Below are positions 23,098-34,708 of a DNA stretch of 64,000 bases, piece by piece. A program made the translations under genes and the position numbers. The DNA is taken from positions 115,332,088-115,396,087 of the forward strand of contig JALGPY010000002.1 of NCBI GenBank assembly GCA_023055425.1, written 5' to 3'. Every line of letters starts with the position of its first letter. Within the stretch, counting starts at the first letter, position 1. The stretch comes from Linanthus parryae (taxonomy: Eukaryota; Streptophyta; Magnoliopsida; Ericales; Polemoniaceae). The notes beneath the pieces were generated by a model. It saw only the letters and a program-made list of their open reading frames with translations, made no database searches and was not told the origin of the DNA.

Positions 23098-24090
23098 TCT
23101 AGGGACAGTGAGATGGACATCTACATCTTCCTTATTTTGCTGCTGAGCACCTCTCTGCAAATCACTAAGGGTGATTCTATTTTGTATAGCGAGCGAGACT
23201 AACAGAAATCATTCCGGTGAATGTCTAACAGATGTTACCAAGGAGAGTTGAGTTTTGTAACCAACCGGCTTTGGTGAAAATCCAAAACCAGGAAGTGGTT
23301 GATTTTTGCCTCAACCTGCCTTGAGAGTGGCAAGTGAGTGACCATTGCGTAGCTGTACAGTGACATTGCAGTATTTAGATGCTAATATGAATTTCATCTT
23401 GCCCTTTCATCCGACTGAAACTGGTTCTAGTTTTCTAATGTGTTCCGAGTGGTGGAAGTGTTTTTTTAGACAACGTGTTGAAGTCTTCCAGTTATCGTCC
23501 TTTTACTATTAAGTTGTCATCAATTTACTCGTCGAAATTAGCTCCAGCTGATATGTCTGCAATCGATCTGTTGGAATGATTGTCTCTGAAGCGAAAACTA
23601 GACACTGCTAGTAGTGTCTCGTTTTCATATGGGAGTTGTAAAGGCTTGCGGGTGATTTGAAAGAAAAATGAGTTGGAGTTAACTGACCAGCGCCTCCCAC
23701 AGTAAAAATAAGTTGTTTTAATTGTAATTTGTAAAGATGGCAATCTGACTTTTGGAGTTAGCACCTGGTCAGCTGATATTACCATTTTATAAGACCACCT
23801 CGAACGGAATGCTCCTCTTCTCCTTCACTGGCACCTCAGAATCTCGATTATTCCCATTCACCGTCACTAGGGGCTCGATTATTTCTCCTTCCCTTCAACT
23901 ACATTATTGTATCAAACCAAAAAAATTATATCATGGAATAAATTATGTTCTTACACTTTTACACATCAATTAATAATTATGATCACATCAGAAAAAATGT
24001 TCCCTATATCTTATACTATTAATACCGTTGGACTTTTCTACACCGCTTTGACCTGATGCTTTGAATAATAAAATGTTACATACACTTATA
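23098..24090. other. 3' flank of the HMG-box gene, no recognised gene
   Basis: The first few hundred bases are probably 3' UTR. The rest has short ORFs without family resemblance. Confidence 0.5.
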
Positions 24091-24570
24091 ACATTCACTT
24101 ACAACCCCTCAGTTTTGGTTGATCTTTACTTACACTCCTCTTAATTTAGGAAACTTCACTTACACCCCTTCTGACTACCAAACATGATATCACTTACACT
24201 CTGTCTATGTATTAACTCTTCTAGTTGGTAGGCTAACTTCTCAAATTTAATTTTTTCGGACATATTTAACCTTATAGAGCCTGCAAAGGCTAATCCACCT
24301 CCAATTTTGTAAGTTCCACCCCGAATTAGTCTCAACTTTTGCTTGTAGTAGCTGCACATGTCAAGAATACACATTGACTGGATTGAGTTTTACAGCATGT
24401 GTAAGGGTAAATATGTTCGAGAAACCTGAATTCGAGAAGTTAACATACCAACAAGCAGAGTGAATACACAGAGGGGTATAAGTGAAAACATATTGGCAAT
24501 CATAAGGGTTAAGTAAAGTTTTCCGAACTGCAAGGGTGTAAAATAGAGTGGGTGTAAGTGAATTTTACGC
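24091..24570. mobile_element. Foldback MITE (near-complete inverted repeat)
   Basis: 24091-24278 pairs with the reverse complement of 24393-24570 over almost its whole length. Shared blocks include ttcactta(c)acccc, aactt(c/t)actta, gttggta, taacttctc and acatattta.cctta. About 115 bases of loop remain. Arms are roughly 65-70% alike by eye. There is no coding capacity, and flanking duplications were not resolved. If transcribed it would fold into a long hairpin. Confidence 0.65.
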
Positions 24571-26377
24571 TAATATATTTCATAATGTTGTACAAGAGAG
24601 ACAACTTTGCATTTTTACGAAGAAGTGAATAAGAACTAGTATTGTTTTGCTAATCAAAGTATCTATTCAAAGTAATGTTGAAAAGTCAAATGGGACTAAT
24701 AATGTCATACGGAAGGAGCAGTTAATAGCTAAACAAACCCTTTATAAACACTCGTCGGCTTTTGTATGTTTAACTTTATTCTCTTGTACTTTTGGGGGTG
24801 CGGGTGCATGAAAAGGCTAGCCATGTCAAATGAAGATTATTGAATAGCTTCCAAAAGCCCTATATTTTGGTAATTCTTGAGCAGAATAGTCTGAGAGGTC
24901 ATATTTTAACCATTCAACCACCAATATTATGCACAATAGAGACATGTGGACGATATAACTCACACGAATGCAAGTGTGCCCACTTATCCATACCAACAAT
25001 ACGCACAACGGAATGCTAGTTAACACGTTGAGCCAACGTATCGGTCTTGCTTCTTTAACAAAGTAGGTAACTAGCAAAGTAATAAGATCTAAACTATTTA
25101 AGTAATAACAAACGTAAAGATATATTCAGATGCCAAAAATAATTGTAAAGTAAAACATAAAGTACTGAACAGTTAAAGTAAATGATACAAGGAAAGTGAC
25201 ACTTAATTTTTTTACCCTGGAAAAACCTTCTGATGTGAATCACCTCAATGTGATACTGAGTGAAGGATGAAAATCCTAGCTGCTAGTACTAACAAGTGCT
25301 AGAAAAGATATTACTAGAAACCGTATGATAAACTGAATACAATGACTAGCACATATCATCACTTACTCTATATCCTCACATGCCTAGATTATGTAATATC
25401 CTTGTAGCACCCCAGCGCTGGTAATCCATGATGCACTTCATTTCAGTTGGTAATAGCAATCACATGAGTCCATACGCAGCGCTCACACTAGCAGTACACA
25501 ACTCGAACTAAATTAGGCTAAGCTCGGCATACATCGGTCACACTAGCCGTACACCACTCCAACTAGCATGGAATAACAAATAAAAACTTATGAGATGAAA
25601 CAAATAACTTACATGTATGAATTGGAGACTATAGAAAAAATCTAAAGGATCCTAGACTGACAAGTTCGAATAACACATCCTAAACAACACTAAGAGGTTA
25701 TGAAACAAGTCCTAACGAGGCACACAACTTAGATAGGAAGTTATATATCAACAAGTAGGTTAATGCAACTCAACTTCACATATCTGCACTAACTGACTCT
25801 AAGGTAAATCAGATGAAAACGCTAAGCGAATCAATCACAACATATATGAAACATAAGAGGTTCTACTGATTCAATTACTCAATAACCTTAGAGTCAAAGA
25901 TCTGAAGACGTATGAACGAAGAGATCGTGTAAGAACATATCTAAACACTAATCAAAACCTAAGAACAATATCTAAAGATTTATATTTTTAAAGCAATAAA
26001 ACTTATTTGGCTGATCTAGACACATGTAGATAAACAGGCGGAAGTCCTAGATCTAAATAGAGTTATAGATCTAGAAACAAAACAGCGAAGAATAGAAAAC
26101 CTGAATCAATTAATATATGAAACCAATAACTTTCGACCTAAGAGAAGTAAAAATAGCCCACGATAGGCAAACATGTTTATGGTGCTGAATCAAAAAAAAA
26201 AATAATAGAAATCAAAAGTGAGTTGAGACCTTGACGAGAATGGCACAAAAACCGAGGCACCTGGTGTGGTCGATGTTTCTCTTTCTAGGTTGTAGGTAGG
26301 GTGGCTTCTCTCTCTTGAGGTCGATGGCTCGGAGCTACCTCCTCCTATGGTCGAACCGTACTGGATCGGTAGAAGTC
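24571..26377. other. AT-rich intergenic region, no recognised gene
   Basis: No domain-bearing ORF on either strand. Sequence at about 25200-25600 looks like old non-coding repeat, but I cannot assign it. Confidence 0.45.
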
Positions 26378-26407
26378 TGTCTCTCTCCCTCTCTCTTGCT
26401 CTCTCCA

Positions 26408-26420
<13 letters not shown>

Positions 26421-26475
<55 letters not shown>
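26421..26475. repeat. Compound microsatellite (CT)n(CA)n
   Basis: CT repeats to 26449 run directly into CA repeats to 26475. An imperfect CT-rich tract extends back to about 26378. The two low-complexity ORFs crossing it (26315-26547) are artefacts. Confidence 0.95.
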
Positions 26476-26480
<5 letters not shown>

Positions 26481-27222
26481 AGTGTGCGGGTGTAGAGGCT
26501 CTTGCAGCTTCAGCAATTTTCTAAGAACACTAGCCCTCTATTTATAGGGTGAGAATGCTTCATCTCCGAGGAAGAGAGTTCAATACAAAAAAATATATAA
26601 TAAATCTATACTTTGGAATCTAAACCAAACTAAATCTCTTATTAATGAATGGTTATCATAAATTAAAAAAAGAGTTGTCCTTTGTAAAAAAGTCATTATT
26701 ATTATCAAATATTCTCAATTAAAGTTGTCTCATAAAATATTTTATTTAAAAATAATTAATATTCTAATTGAAGATTTGATATAAATTTTCCAAAAAAAAA
26801 TTTTCATTATTAATTAAGATAATGACATTTTGATTATTAAAAGATTTTCAATCAATATAAATCATATGTAGTGACTGGGGAATGAACGGTTACCAAGGCC
26901 ACTACGCAAAAGAAAACAAAATATTTGAGTCGATAGTGAAAAATCTGTCTGCATTACAATTGCAATAGAAACACCACAATAAGCAGAACTGCAATTATAA
27001 AATGAGAATATTTAAAAACATTTAAAATTTGTTACAAAAAATTTCAATTTTCTGTTCTAGAGGTATGTGGTACTGAAGAAATCAAATTTTCACATCTTCA
27101 TTTGTCCTACAACATCTAAAAGCATACAACTGCCGCAGAAAAGCAACATAAGTTGGTAAGATTTAAGTCCATAAATATTAGAAGAGCGACATGCAACCCC
27201 ATTATATTGTCAATCCAACCGA
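26476..27222. other. AT-rich spacer left of element E
   Basis: Very AT-rich DNA with no gene. It joins the truncated 3' LTR of element E abruptly at 27223. Confidence 0.5.
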
Positions 27223-27450
27223 CACACCTATGTGTTGGATCGTGATATCTCCATGTCAATCCAACCCCATACTAGTCTATAGATGATTGTCCCATTAATC
27301 ATTATACTTGACTAGGGATATTTAAGATAAACAACACAATTGTAAATCTAAGGACTTCATTATATTAAATATCAAATAAATAATAAATGATTTTCTAGCC
27401 ACCAATAATTCATACTAAACTAGATTGCCTCTAGGGCATCTATTCCAACA
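27223..27450 (-). repeat. Truncated 3' LTR of element E
   Basis: Aligns base for base with 34241-34468, with a single mismatch. The remaining ~1.2 kb of the LTR is absent; homology stops sharply at cacacctatg. Confidence 0.92.
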
Positions 27451-27461
27451 GTCTCCCACTT
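27451..27461 (-). promoter_or_regulatory. Polypurine tract of element E
   Basis: Minus strand aagtgggagac directly before the 3' LTR, identical to the tracts of B and D. Confidence 0.8.
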
Positions 27462-27464
27462 GCA

Positions 27465-30400
27465 CTAGAGCCAATCTGGCGCATCTCGTATGCCCATACT
27501 CCTAGTGTGCCCTTCATGCTTCCACTGCGTGAGAGGCTTTCTAAGCGGGTCTGACAAATTATCATCTGTAGGAATCTTGCATTTCCGAACGTCTCCTCTA
27601 TCGATAATATCTCGAATCAGATGAAACTTCCTGAGCACGTGCTTGGACTTCTGGTGCGACCTGGGTTCCTTCGATTGCGCGATCGCCCCAGTGTTGTCAC
27701 AGAACAACTCAACTGGATCCGCAATGCTAGGGACCACACCAAGTTCAGAAACAAACTTTCTGATCCAAACAGCTTCCTTTGCTGCGTCATTTGCAGCAAT
27801 GTACTCAGCCTCTGTTGTAGAATCAGCTACCGTCTCTTGCTTGGAACTCTTCCAGCTCACCGCTGCTCCATTCAGGCAAAACACATATCCCGATTGTGAT
27901 CTAAAGTCATCTCTGTCGGTTTGGAAGCTTGCATCAGTGTAACCCCTTACACGCAACTCTTCCTCACCGCCAAATATCAAGAAAGCATCCTTAGTTCTTC
28001 TCAAGTACTTTAGGATGTTCTTGACTGCAATCCAGTGACTCTCACCCGGATTGGATTGGTATCTGCTTGTCATACTCAAGGCATATGACACATCTGGTCT
28101 AGTACATAACATTGCGTACATGATAGATCCTATGGCCGAGGCATAGGGGATTCTACTCATGCGTTCCTTCTCAATCTCATTGGAGGGACAACTACTCTTC
28201 GAAAGAGTGATTCCATGTGACATGGGCAAGAATCCCTTCTTGGAATCTTGCATGTTGAACCGTTTCAACACCTTTATACCGAGTATATAGGCTGCTTCCC
28301 CTAAGTCCTTCATTGAGAAACACTTTCCTAGCCAATCTTTAACAGATTGCAACATGGGAATGTCGTTTCCAATGAGTAGTATGTCATCCACATACAAGAC
28401 CAGAAAAGCTACAGAGCTCCCACTAACCTTCTTGTAGACACAAGACTCATCTTCGTTTCTGATGAAGCCAAACTCTTTGACCACTTCATCAAAACGTCGA
28501 TTCCAACTCCTAGAAGCTTGCTTTAATCCATAAATGGATCGTTGCAGCTTACAGACTTTGTTGGCTTGCTTTGGATCCTCAAAACCCTCCGGCTGTATCA
28601 TATACACGTCCTCGAGGATATTCCCATAAAGGAATGCTGTTTTGACATCCATCTTCCAAATCTCATAGTCGTGGTATGCTGCAATCGCAAGTAGGATTCG
28701 GATGGATTTGGTCATAGCGGCTGGTGAAAAGGTTTCATCATAGTCAATACCATGAATCTGTCTGAATACTTTAGCCACCAATCGGCCCTTATAGGTAATC
28801 ACATTACCATCCATGTCGATCTTCTTCTTGAAGACCCACTTGCACCCTATGGGCCGCGCCAAATCGGGTGGTTCCACCAAATTCCATACTTTGTTGGTAT
28901 ACATGGATTCCATCTCGGATCTCATGGCTTCCAGCCACTTCTGAGAGTCTGGGCCACTCATGGACTCCTCATAGGTAGTAGGCTCATCATCTATGAGCAT
29001 CGTGTCACCGGAATCGGTTACGAGAAGTCCATACCTCTCGGGTTCCTGGCGCACTCTACTAGATCTACGAAGCTCTTGTGTTGCCTGAACAGGTTGCTCC
29101 ACAACTACTTGTGGTTCCTGTTCATGTTCCATAATCGGTTCAGTGATTTGTGGTTCTTGAACCTCTTCAAGTTCTACAATCCTCCCACTTGCTTCCTTAG
29201 AGACAAACTCTCTTTCTAGAAACACGCCGGTCCGAGCAACAAACACTTTGTTCTCGGTTGGATTGTAGAAATAGTATCCCTTAGTTTCCTTAGGGTACCC
29301 CACAAATTTACACTTATCCGATTTAGGCCCCAGCTTGTCTGATTGTAAACGTTTTACATAGACATCGCAGCCCCAAATCCTCATGAACGACAGTGTGGGA
29401 CGCCTCCCACTCCACATCTCATATGGTGTCTTCATGACTGATTTAGATGGAACACGGTTAATGGTGAAAGCTGCACTTAATAGAGCGTAGCCCCAAAATG
29501 ATAATGCAAGATCGGTTTGACACATCATAGATCGAACCATATCCAATAGGGTTCGATTCCTCCTCTCGGACACGCCATTCCATTGTGGCGTTCCGGGTGG
29601 AGTGAGTTGGGACACGATCCCACACTCTCTAAGATAGTCGTCAAACTCTTGGCTCAAGTATTCTCCTCCACGATCCGATCGTAGAGCCTTGATACTCTTG
29701 CCAAGTTGCTTCTCTACTTCATTCTTGAATTCTTTGAACACTTCAAAGGACTCGGATTTTGCCCTCATGAGGTACACAAATCCATATCTACTGAAATCAC
29801 CAGTAAATGTAATGAAGTAGACATAACCACCCCTGGCAGGCGTGGCAAATGGCCCACACACATCAGTATGTATGAGCGCCAATTGCTCACTAGTCCTTTC
29901 ACCTTTCTTATTGAAAGGGGACTTTGTCATTTTTCCCAATAAACAAGCCTCACATGTCTCATATGATTCAAAATCAAATGAGTCTAGTAATCCATCCTTA
30001 TGGAGTCTAGATACACGTTTCTCATTTATGTGGCCTAAACGACAGTGCCATAAATAAGCAGGATTTAAATCATTTATTTTAATCCGCTTGGTATTAATAT
30101 TGTAGACAGGATTGCTTAGATCAAGGACATAAAGTCCATTAAATAATTGCGCACTAAAATAGTGAATATTATTTAAATAAAAGGAACAACAATTGTCTTT
30201 TGTTGAAATAATAAAACCATCCTTGTCCAAACAAGAAATAGAAATAATGTTTCTGCTCATAGCAGGCACAAAATAGCAATTATTTAATTCTAAAACTAAT
30301 CCTGAAGGCAGAGATAGCTCGCACACGCCTATGGCCAACGCAGCAACCTTTGCTCCATTCCCAACGCGCAGATCTACCTCCCCTTTAGCCAATCTTCTAC

Positions 30401-31355
30401 TTCTCTTTAGATCCTGCATATTTTGACAAATATGAGATCCACATCCAGTATCTAATACCCATGATGTAGAGAAAGTTAAATTGACATCTACAACAAAAAT
30501 ACCTGGTGGTGGTGGAATCACTATTCCAAGCCTCTTGTCCTCCAGATATTTTGGGCAGTTCCTCCTCCAGTGTCCAGGCTGACTGCAGTAGTGACACTCA
30601 CCTTTAGTCACACCTTTGGCAATGCCACCAACAGGCTTAAGGGCAGGTTCCTTGGACTTGGCAACTGACTTGCCTTTGCCCTTGGAGGAAGAGGCAAACC
30701 TTTTGCCCTTTCCTTTCTGTACCATCATTATGGCCTTGCCCTTACCCTTGTTGATGCTCTGTTCAGCCGTCCTCAACATGTTGAGTAAATCTGGCAGTGG
30801 TTTAATGATCTCGTTCATGTTATAGTTCATAATGAACTGTCCATAACTCTCGGGCAACGATTGCAACACGTGATCGGTTGCCAACTCTTGGCCGACCGGG
30901 AACCCTAGTCGGTCGAGATTCTCCAAGTACCCGATCATTCGGAGTACGTGGGGTCCCACCGGGTTCCCTTCTGCCAGATGACACTTGAACAGTGCCTTTG
31001 AGACCTCATACCTCTCTACCCTCGCCTGCTCTTGAAAGAGCTGCTTTAGATGTTCGATCATATCGACAACATTCATGTTTTCGTGTTGCTTCTGAAGCTC
31101 AGAAGTCATGGTGCAAATCATAAGGCAGGCCGCATCATTTGCGTCATCAACACGCTTTTGATACGCCTTTAGGGCAGCAGGTGTTTGGTTCTCTGGACCT
31201 TCTGGAACATGCTCCTCTATTGCGTACAGTTTCTTCTCTTGCTTGAGAACAATTCTCAAGTTTCTGTACCAATCAAGAACGTTGGTTCCAGAGAGCTTGT
31301 CCTTCTCAAGGACAGATCGTAGGGAATGTTGTGAACTCGATGAGTTGTTTGCCAT
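27465..31355 (-). CDS. gag-pol polyprotein of element E (1296 residues, open)
   Basis: The start is the ATG at 31355 (MANNSSSSQ), matching the gag start of relatives; the frame is open 21 codons further up but without an ATG. Numbered from this Met: UBN2-type gag ~20-200, zinc knuckle C254-x2-C-x4-H-x4-C267, protease DTG at 302-304, pre-integrase HCRLGH at 437-442 with CEAC 468-471. Integrase D498, D561, E597 give DD35E. RT has D903 in MDVKTAF and YVDD at 988-991. RNase H has D1141, E1184, D1220. Gag and pol share one frame with no shift or stop. Between ILGIK (1024-1028) and VLKRF, 20 residues present in A, B and D are missing without breaking the frame. Encapsidation, cleavage and integration roles follow from the copia family; whether this protein is active is doubtful. 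Confidence 0.93.
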   Translation of the reverse strand: MANNSSSSQHSLRSVLEKDKLSGTNVLDWYRNLRIVLKQEKKLYAIEEHVPEGPENQTPAALKAYQKRVDDANDAACLMICTMTSELQKQHENMNVVDMIEHLKQLFQEQARVERYEVSKALFKCHLAEGNPVGPHVLRMIGYLENLDRLGFPVGQELATDHVLQSLPESYGQFIMNYNMNEIIKPLPDLLNMLRTAEQSINKGKGKAIMMVQKGKGKRFASSSKGKGKSVAKSKEPALKPVGGIAKGVTKGECHYCSQPGHWRRNCPKYLEDKRLGIVIPPPPGIFVVDVNLTFSTSWVLDTGCGSHICQNMQDLKRSRRLAKGEVDLRVGNGAKVAALAIGVCELSLPSGLVLELNNCYFVPAMSRNIISISCLDKDGFIISTKDNCCSFYLNNIHYFSAQLFNGLYVLDLSNPVYNINTKRIKINDLNPAYLWHCRLGHINEKRVSRLHKDGLLDSFDFESYETCEACLLGKMTKSPFNKKGERTSEQLALIHTDVCGPFATPARGGYVYFITFTGDFSRYGFVYLMRAKSESFEVFKEFKNEVEKQLGKSIKALRSDRGGEYLSQEFDDYLRECGIVSQLTPPGTPQWNGVSERRNRTLLDMVRSMMCQTDLALSFWGYALLSAAFTINRVPSKSVMKTPYEMWSGRRPTLSFMRIWGCDVYVKRLQSDKLGPKSDKCKFVGYPKETKGYYFYNPTENKVFVARTGVFLEREFVSKEASGRIVELEEVQEPQITEPIMEHEQEPQVVVEQPVQATQELRRSSRVRQEPERYGLLVTDSGDTMLIDDEPTTYEESMSGPDSQKWLEAMRSEMESMYTNKVWNLVEPPDLARPIGCKWVFKKKIDMDGNVITYKGRLVAKVFRQIHGIDYDETFSPAAMTKSIRILLAIAAYHDYEIWKMDVKTAFLYGNILEDVYMIQPEGFEDPKQANKVCKLQRSIYGLKQASRSWNRRFDEVVKEFGFIRNEDESCVYKKVSGSSVAFLVLYVDDILLIGNDIPMLQSVKDWLGKCFSMKDLGEAAYILGIKVLKRFNMQDSKKGFLPMSHGITLSKSSCPSNEIEKERMSRIPYASAIGSIMYAMLCTRPDVSYALSMTSRYQSNPGESHWIAVKNILKYLRRTKDAFLIFGGEEELRVRGYTDASFQTDRDDFRSQSGYVFCLNGAAVSWKSSKQETVADSTTEAEYIAANDAAKEAVWIRKFVSELGVVPSIADPVELFCDNTGAIAQSKEPRSHQKSKHVLRKFHLIRDIIDRGDVRKCKIPTDDNLSDPLRKPLTQWKHEGHTRSMGIRDAPDWL

Positions 31356-33024
31356 TTGGAATTCTACAAAAGGAAAATACGCAAGTTTTAGTATTTGTGA
31401 ATTTTTGACTATATTCAATAATGGCTAGTTTATCAAATATAGCTCCCACTATTTTTCTACGGATTAATAACCCTCAAGATATTAATGCGGAAAATATCCT
31501 TATATTTTCTAGTGGGCCAAGATCCATCTTTCATCTCCTTATGAGCTTGCTTTGGCAAGTCACCCATAATTTGACTACTTTAGGTAGGAACAATTCCAAT
31601 TGCATCTCATATGCAACTCTTGGTTCAATTGGGCAAATAACTCCTTATTTATCCATCCATATGGATAATCCCAATTGATTGCCTCTAGGTTTCTTAATCG
31701 AATTAATAGCCTAGTTGTGTTCAACCTCTTATCTAAACAATTGCACATTGTTACGTGCCATCGCATTCCATCATGATGAACCAAGTCGCCATGCTTTGGC
31801 ACGCACGAGCTTGGTAAATAATGATGATAATGAGTGTTTAAATAACGAGAAGGCAAGGACACAATATTTGAATTTTGAGGGATTTTTAAATTCAAATTTT
31901 AATTGTTTTTTTGATCAATATCAACTAATCTATCTATTTGAGTTTGGGCACAACTCCAAATAATAGATCCGGGTTGTCTAATTATCTTATTATCCTAATT
32001 GCATGCATCATCCATACACCAACCACACAATAATAAGACAATAAAATAAACAACCACAAAACAGAAATTAAACGTGATGTGGATATGGCCTTTTTCTAGA
32101 CTAAGATAATTCCAAGCCAATGGAATTATCTATGAACCCTAAAACAAACACATCTCCATGCGTCTTGATCTTTTGGTCCATCCTTCATAGTCTTGTGGAA
32201 TGCTCCATGCTCCATGCTCCATCTTTTGTGGCTTCTTTGGCTTTGGGCTTCTTTTCTTCAATCTTGGCTAACAATCTACTTTATATAGCACTAGCTAATA
32301 TCTATACTAAATAAAATAAATCTCACAAGTTGAGAAAAAAATGGCACGCAGGCCATAAAACCCTAATTAATTATTACAATTAATTGATCAGCTCGCAGGC
32401 CGTAAAACCAAACCACAAAATTAAACATCCACGTCAAACCACATCGTAAGGCCATATCCAATCACCATGCGATTTGCACATAAACAGTTAAAATCTAATT
32501 TTAACGCGCTTGGTCAATTTTAATTGATTTTAGGATTTCTAGGGTTAAAACGGTCCATGGGCCCAACAACCAAATTGTCCGTGCCCAATAAGGTGAACCA
32601 CAAGGCCCTAGGGCCGGCCCGGCCCAAAACCCACAAGCCTAGGCCGCGGGTTAGGGCCGCCCGGCCCCTAGGGTGGCCAATCTTGGGCGGCAAGCAAGGG
32701 GGGCAGTCCCTAGGGGGGCCAAACCTCCTTATGGGAGTTGTTTCCAAAACAACTCCCTTGCTTGGTGCCCAAGTTTGGTTGTTTCCTTGTTTTGGGAGAA
32801 CTCCTTCTTCCCCAAGGATGCCCAAACCCTAGATCTAAGATCCTAAAATTTCTCAAACTCACCAATTCATGCATCCAATGCAAAAATTGGATCTTGTTAT
32901 GATTAATTATTGACAAATTGCATCCCATGCTTGATTTGTCTTGTTTTACGCGATAAACAATCAAATTAAGGTGTAAAACAACTAAAACGTAACACATAAA
33001 CCACTTTTATGCTCTACGACCTGT
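31356..33024 (-). other. Non-coding leader of element E
   Basis: About 1.67 kb without a long ORF. It contains the family's GC-rich island (about 32590-32720) and the conserved block near 31540-31600. It corresponds to 2533-4174 in A. Confidence 0.75.
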
Positions 33025-33037
33025 GGCTCTGATACCA
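33025..33037 (-). promoter_or_regulatory. Primer binding site of element E
   Basis: Minus strand tggtatcagagcc, one base inside the 5' LTR border; initiator tRNA-Met type. Confidence 0.9.
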
Positions 33038-33038
33038 C

Positions 33039-34468
33039 TGTAGGGTTTTGATTCATGGATGCGCAACGAAAGCATAAACAATAATAAACCATGCAAAACC
33101 CTCCAAGGATCACAAGTCAAGAGACATAACGATGGTAAGGGTTAGAAATCAATAACACACCTTAGGGTTCTCCTTTGATGACTTCAAACGCAAATTGTGT
33201 CACGTTCTCTATAGTTGATCCACGCCTAGAGTTGATCCTAGATCTCCCAAGTCCTTGGTGCTAGCCCGGAAGAGGAAGAGGAAGAAGAATCACGCAAAAA
33301 CGAGACCCAAAAGGAGGGTCTCGGCCTCCTTTTTGGCCGACGGGGACGGGGCGGCGGCAAGGGGACGGTCGGCTCCCTTGTTTCTTGCTCTCTCTCCTTT
33401 TGTTCTCTCCCACTCTTTGTTATGTTCAATAATGAGCATAAGTTATGTGAGAAGGAAGTAAGGAAGGTCCTTTATATAGTCCAACAACTCCTTGCCAACT
33501 ACCTGAAGGACTTATTCTAGTCCTACTAGAATTCAATTTAGTCCTTTCCTTGCAAATTAGTCCCTACTAAGTTTGCAAGGGTTTGCAAAGTGATCCTTCT
33601 AATTAATTAATCCAATTAATTAATTCCCAAATCTAGTTCAACTCTATGTAGCGTGTGACCCCATAGGTTCTATCTAGTTGGTAGCAACTATTTGCTAATA
33701 TGGAGCGGTCTCTAGCAAAACATCCATTCTAGCCAACTAATAGAATAGTCATCTTGACAACCTTTGTACAAGTAATTGTCTCATCCCTTTGTCTCTATAT
33801 CCGGATTTGACACGAGACATACAAGTCACACTCGTATATCCAATCCATAGTTTCTCGATCCATGGGAATAGCCTTATTCGTGCAAATAACATCAATATCC
33901 CATATTGATTTATTTGAGTCTGGCCAGACATTCTATAAGCACTATCCCTCGAGTGGCCTAGGATATTTGCTCCCGTTATGTGGGAGGGACAAATTCTATC
34001 TACGTCCACTACGATCTCTAAGCTTGCTTCTTATTGTATCCAGTACATACCTTTATAACTACCCAGTTACGGTATAGCGTTTAACGCTACCAAGATCACA
34101 ATAATCAACAACTAGAATATCTAGTGACTTCAAGTCTAAGGATGACAATACCATTGCACCGCGAGAAGCGCTTGTGACTCAACATAACGTGTATGTAGCC
34201 TTCTCGGAGATGGGTCAATCCAGTGCAACATTCCCTAATGCACACCTATGTGTTGGATCGTGATATCTCCATATCAATCCAACCCCATACTAGTCTATAG
34301 ATGATTGTCCCATTAATCATTATACTTGACTAGGGATATTTAAGATAAACAACACAATTGTAAATCTAAGGACTTCATTATATTAAATATCAAATAAATA
34401 ATAAATGATTTTCTAGCCACCAATAATTCATACTAAACTAGATTGCCTCTAGGGCATCTATTCCAACA
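33039..34468 (-). repeat. 5' LTR of element E
   Basis: A 1430-bp LTR. On the minus strand it runs TGTTGGAATA to CCCTACA. TATA (actatataaa) is at 33471-33480. It is full length, in contrast to the 228-bp 3' copy. Confidence 0.92.
33471..33480 (-). promoter_or_regulatory. LTR TATA box of element E
   Basis: Minus strand actatataaa, intact and at the family's usual place about 435 bases before the LTR end. Confidence 0.7.
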
Positions 34469-34708
34469 AAATTACGCAGGCATCAAGGAAAGAGAGGAGC
34501 ATAATTTGGTTAAGGCGGGACAATTCAAGCTGCTGTCTGCGTAACTACGCAAAAATTATGCCAATAGTGAGGAAGAAGAGAGAAAACAAGGAAAAGACAA
34601 GACCGGAAGACCCTTTCTGTGTAGCTGTATGTGTCGCTACAAGCAGTTACGCAAGTAGTTACGCAGGAAGGGAGAAAACTTGAAGAAAATAAGCAAAACC
34701 GGGTACTG
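34469..34708. other. Spacer with repeated acgcag motifs
   Basis: No gene. Short gttacgca/tacgcag repeats occur here and again after the MITE (about 35335-35365), so the MITE seems to have entered one older repeat. Confidence 0.4.

Larger units (their letters stand above)
27223..34468 (-). mobile_element. Copia LTR retrotransposon E, young, with uninterrupted gag-pol
   Basis: Minus-strand member of the same family as A, B and D. It has a full 5' LTR (33039-34468), PBS, leader, one open gag-pol frame and a polypurine tract. Its 3' LTR is cut to the first 228 bases (27223-27450). Over those 228 bases the two LTRs differ at one position by eye (27254 region, g versus a), which indicates recent insertion. 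The loss of most of the 3' LTR means no left target duplication can be seen. Confidence 0.93.

Noticed and set aside
26315..26547. Ser/Leu and Thr/His repeat ORFs
   Set aside because: Products of the CT/CA microsatellite read in frame.
29706..30057. Plus-strand ORFs opposite the element E integrase
   Set aside because: Antisense shadows of the intact gag-pol.
31356..31418. N-terminal extension of the element E polyprotein
   Set aside because: The upstream first codon is TTG; the ATG at 31355 matches the gag start of sister elements.
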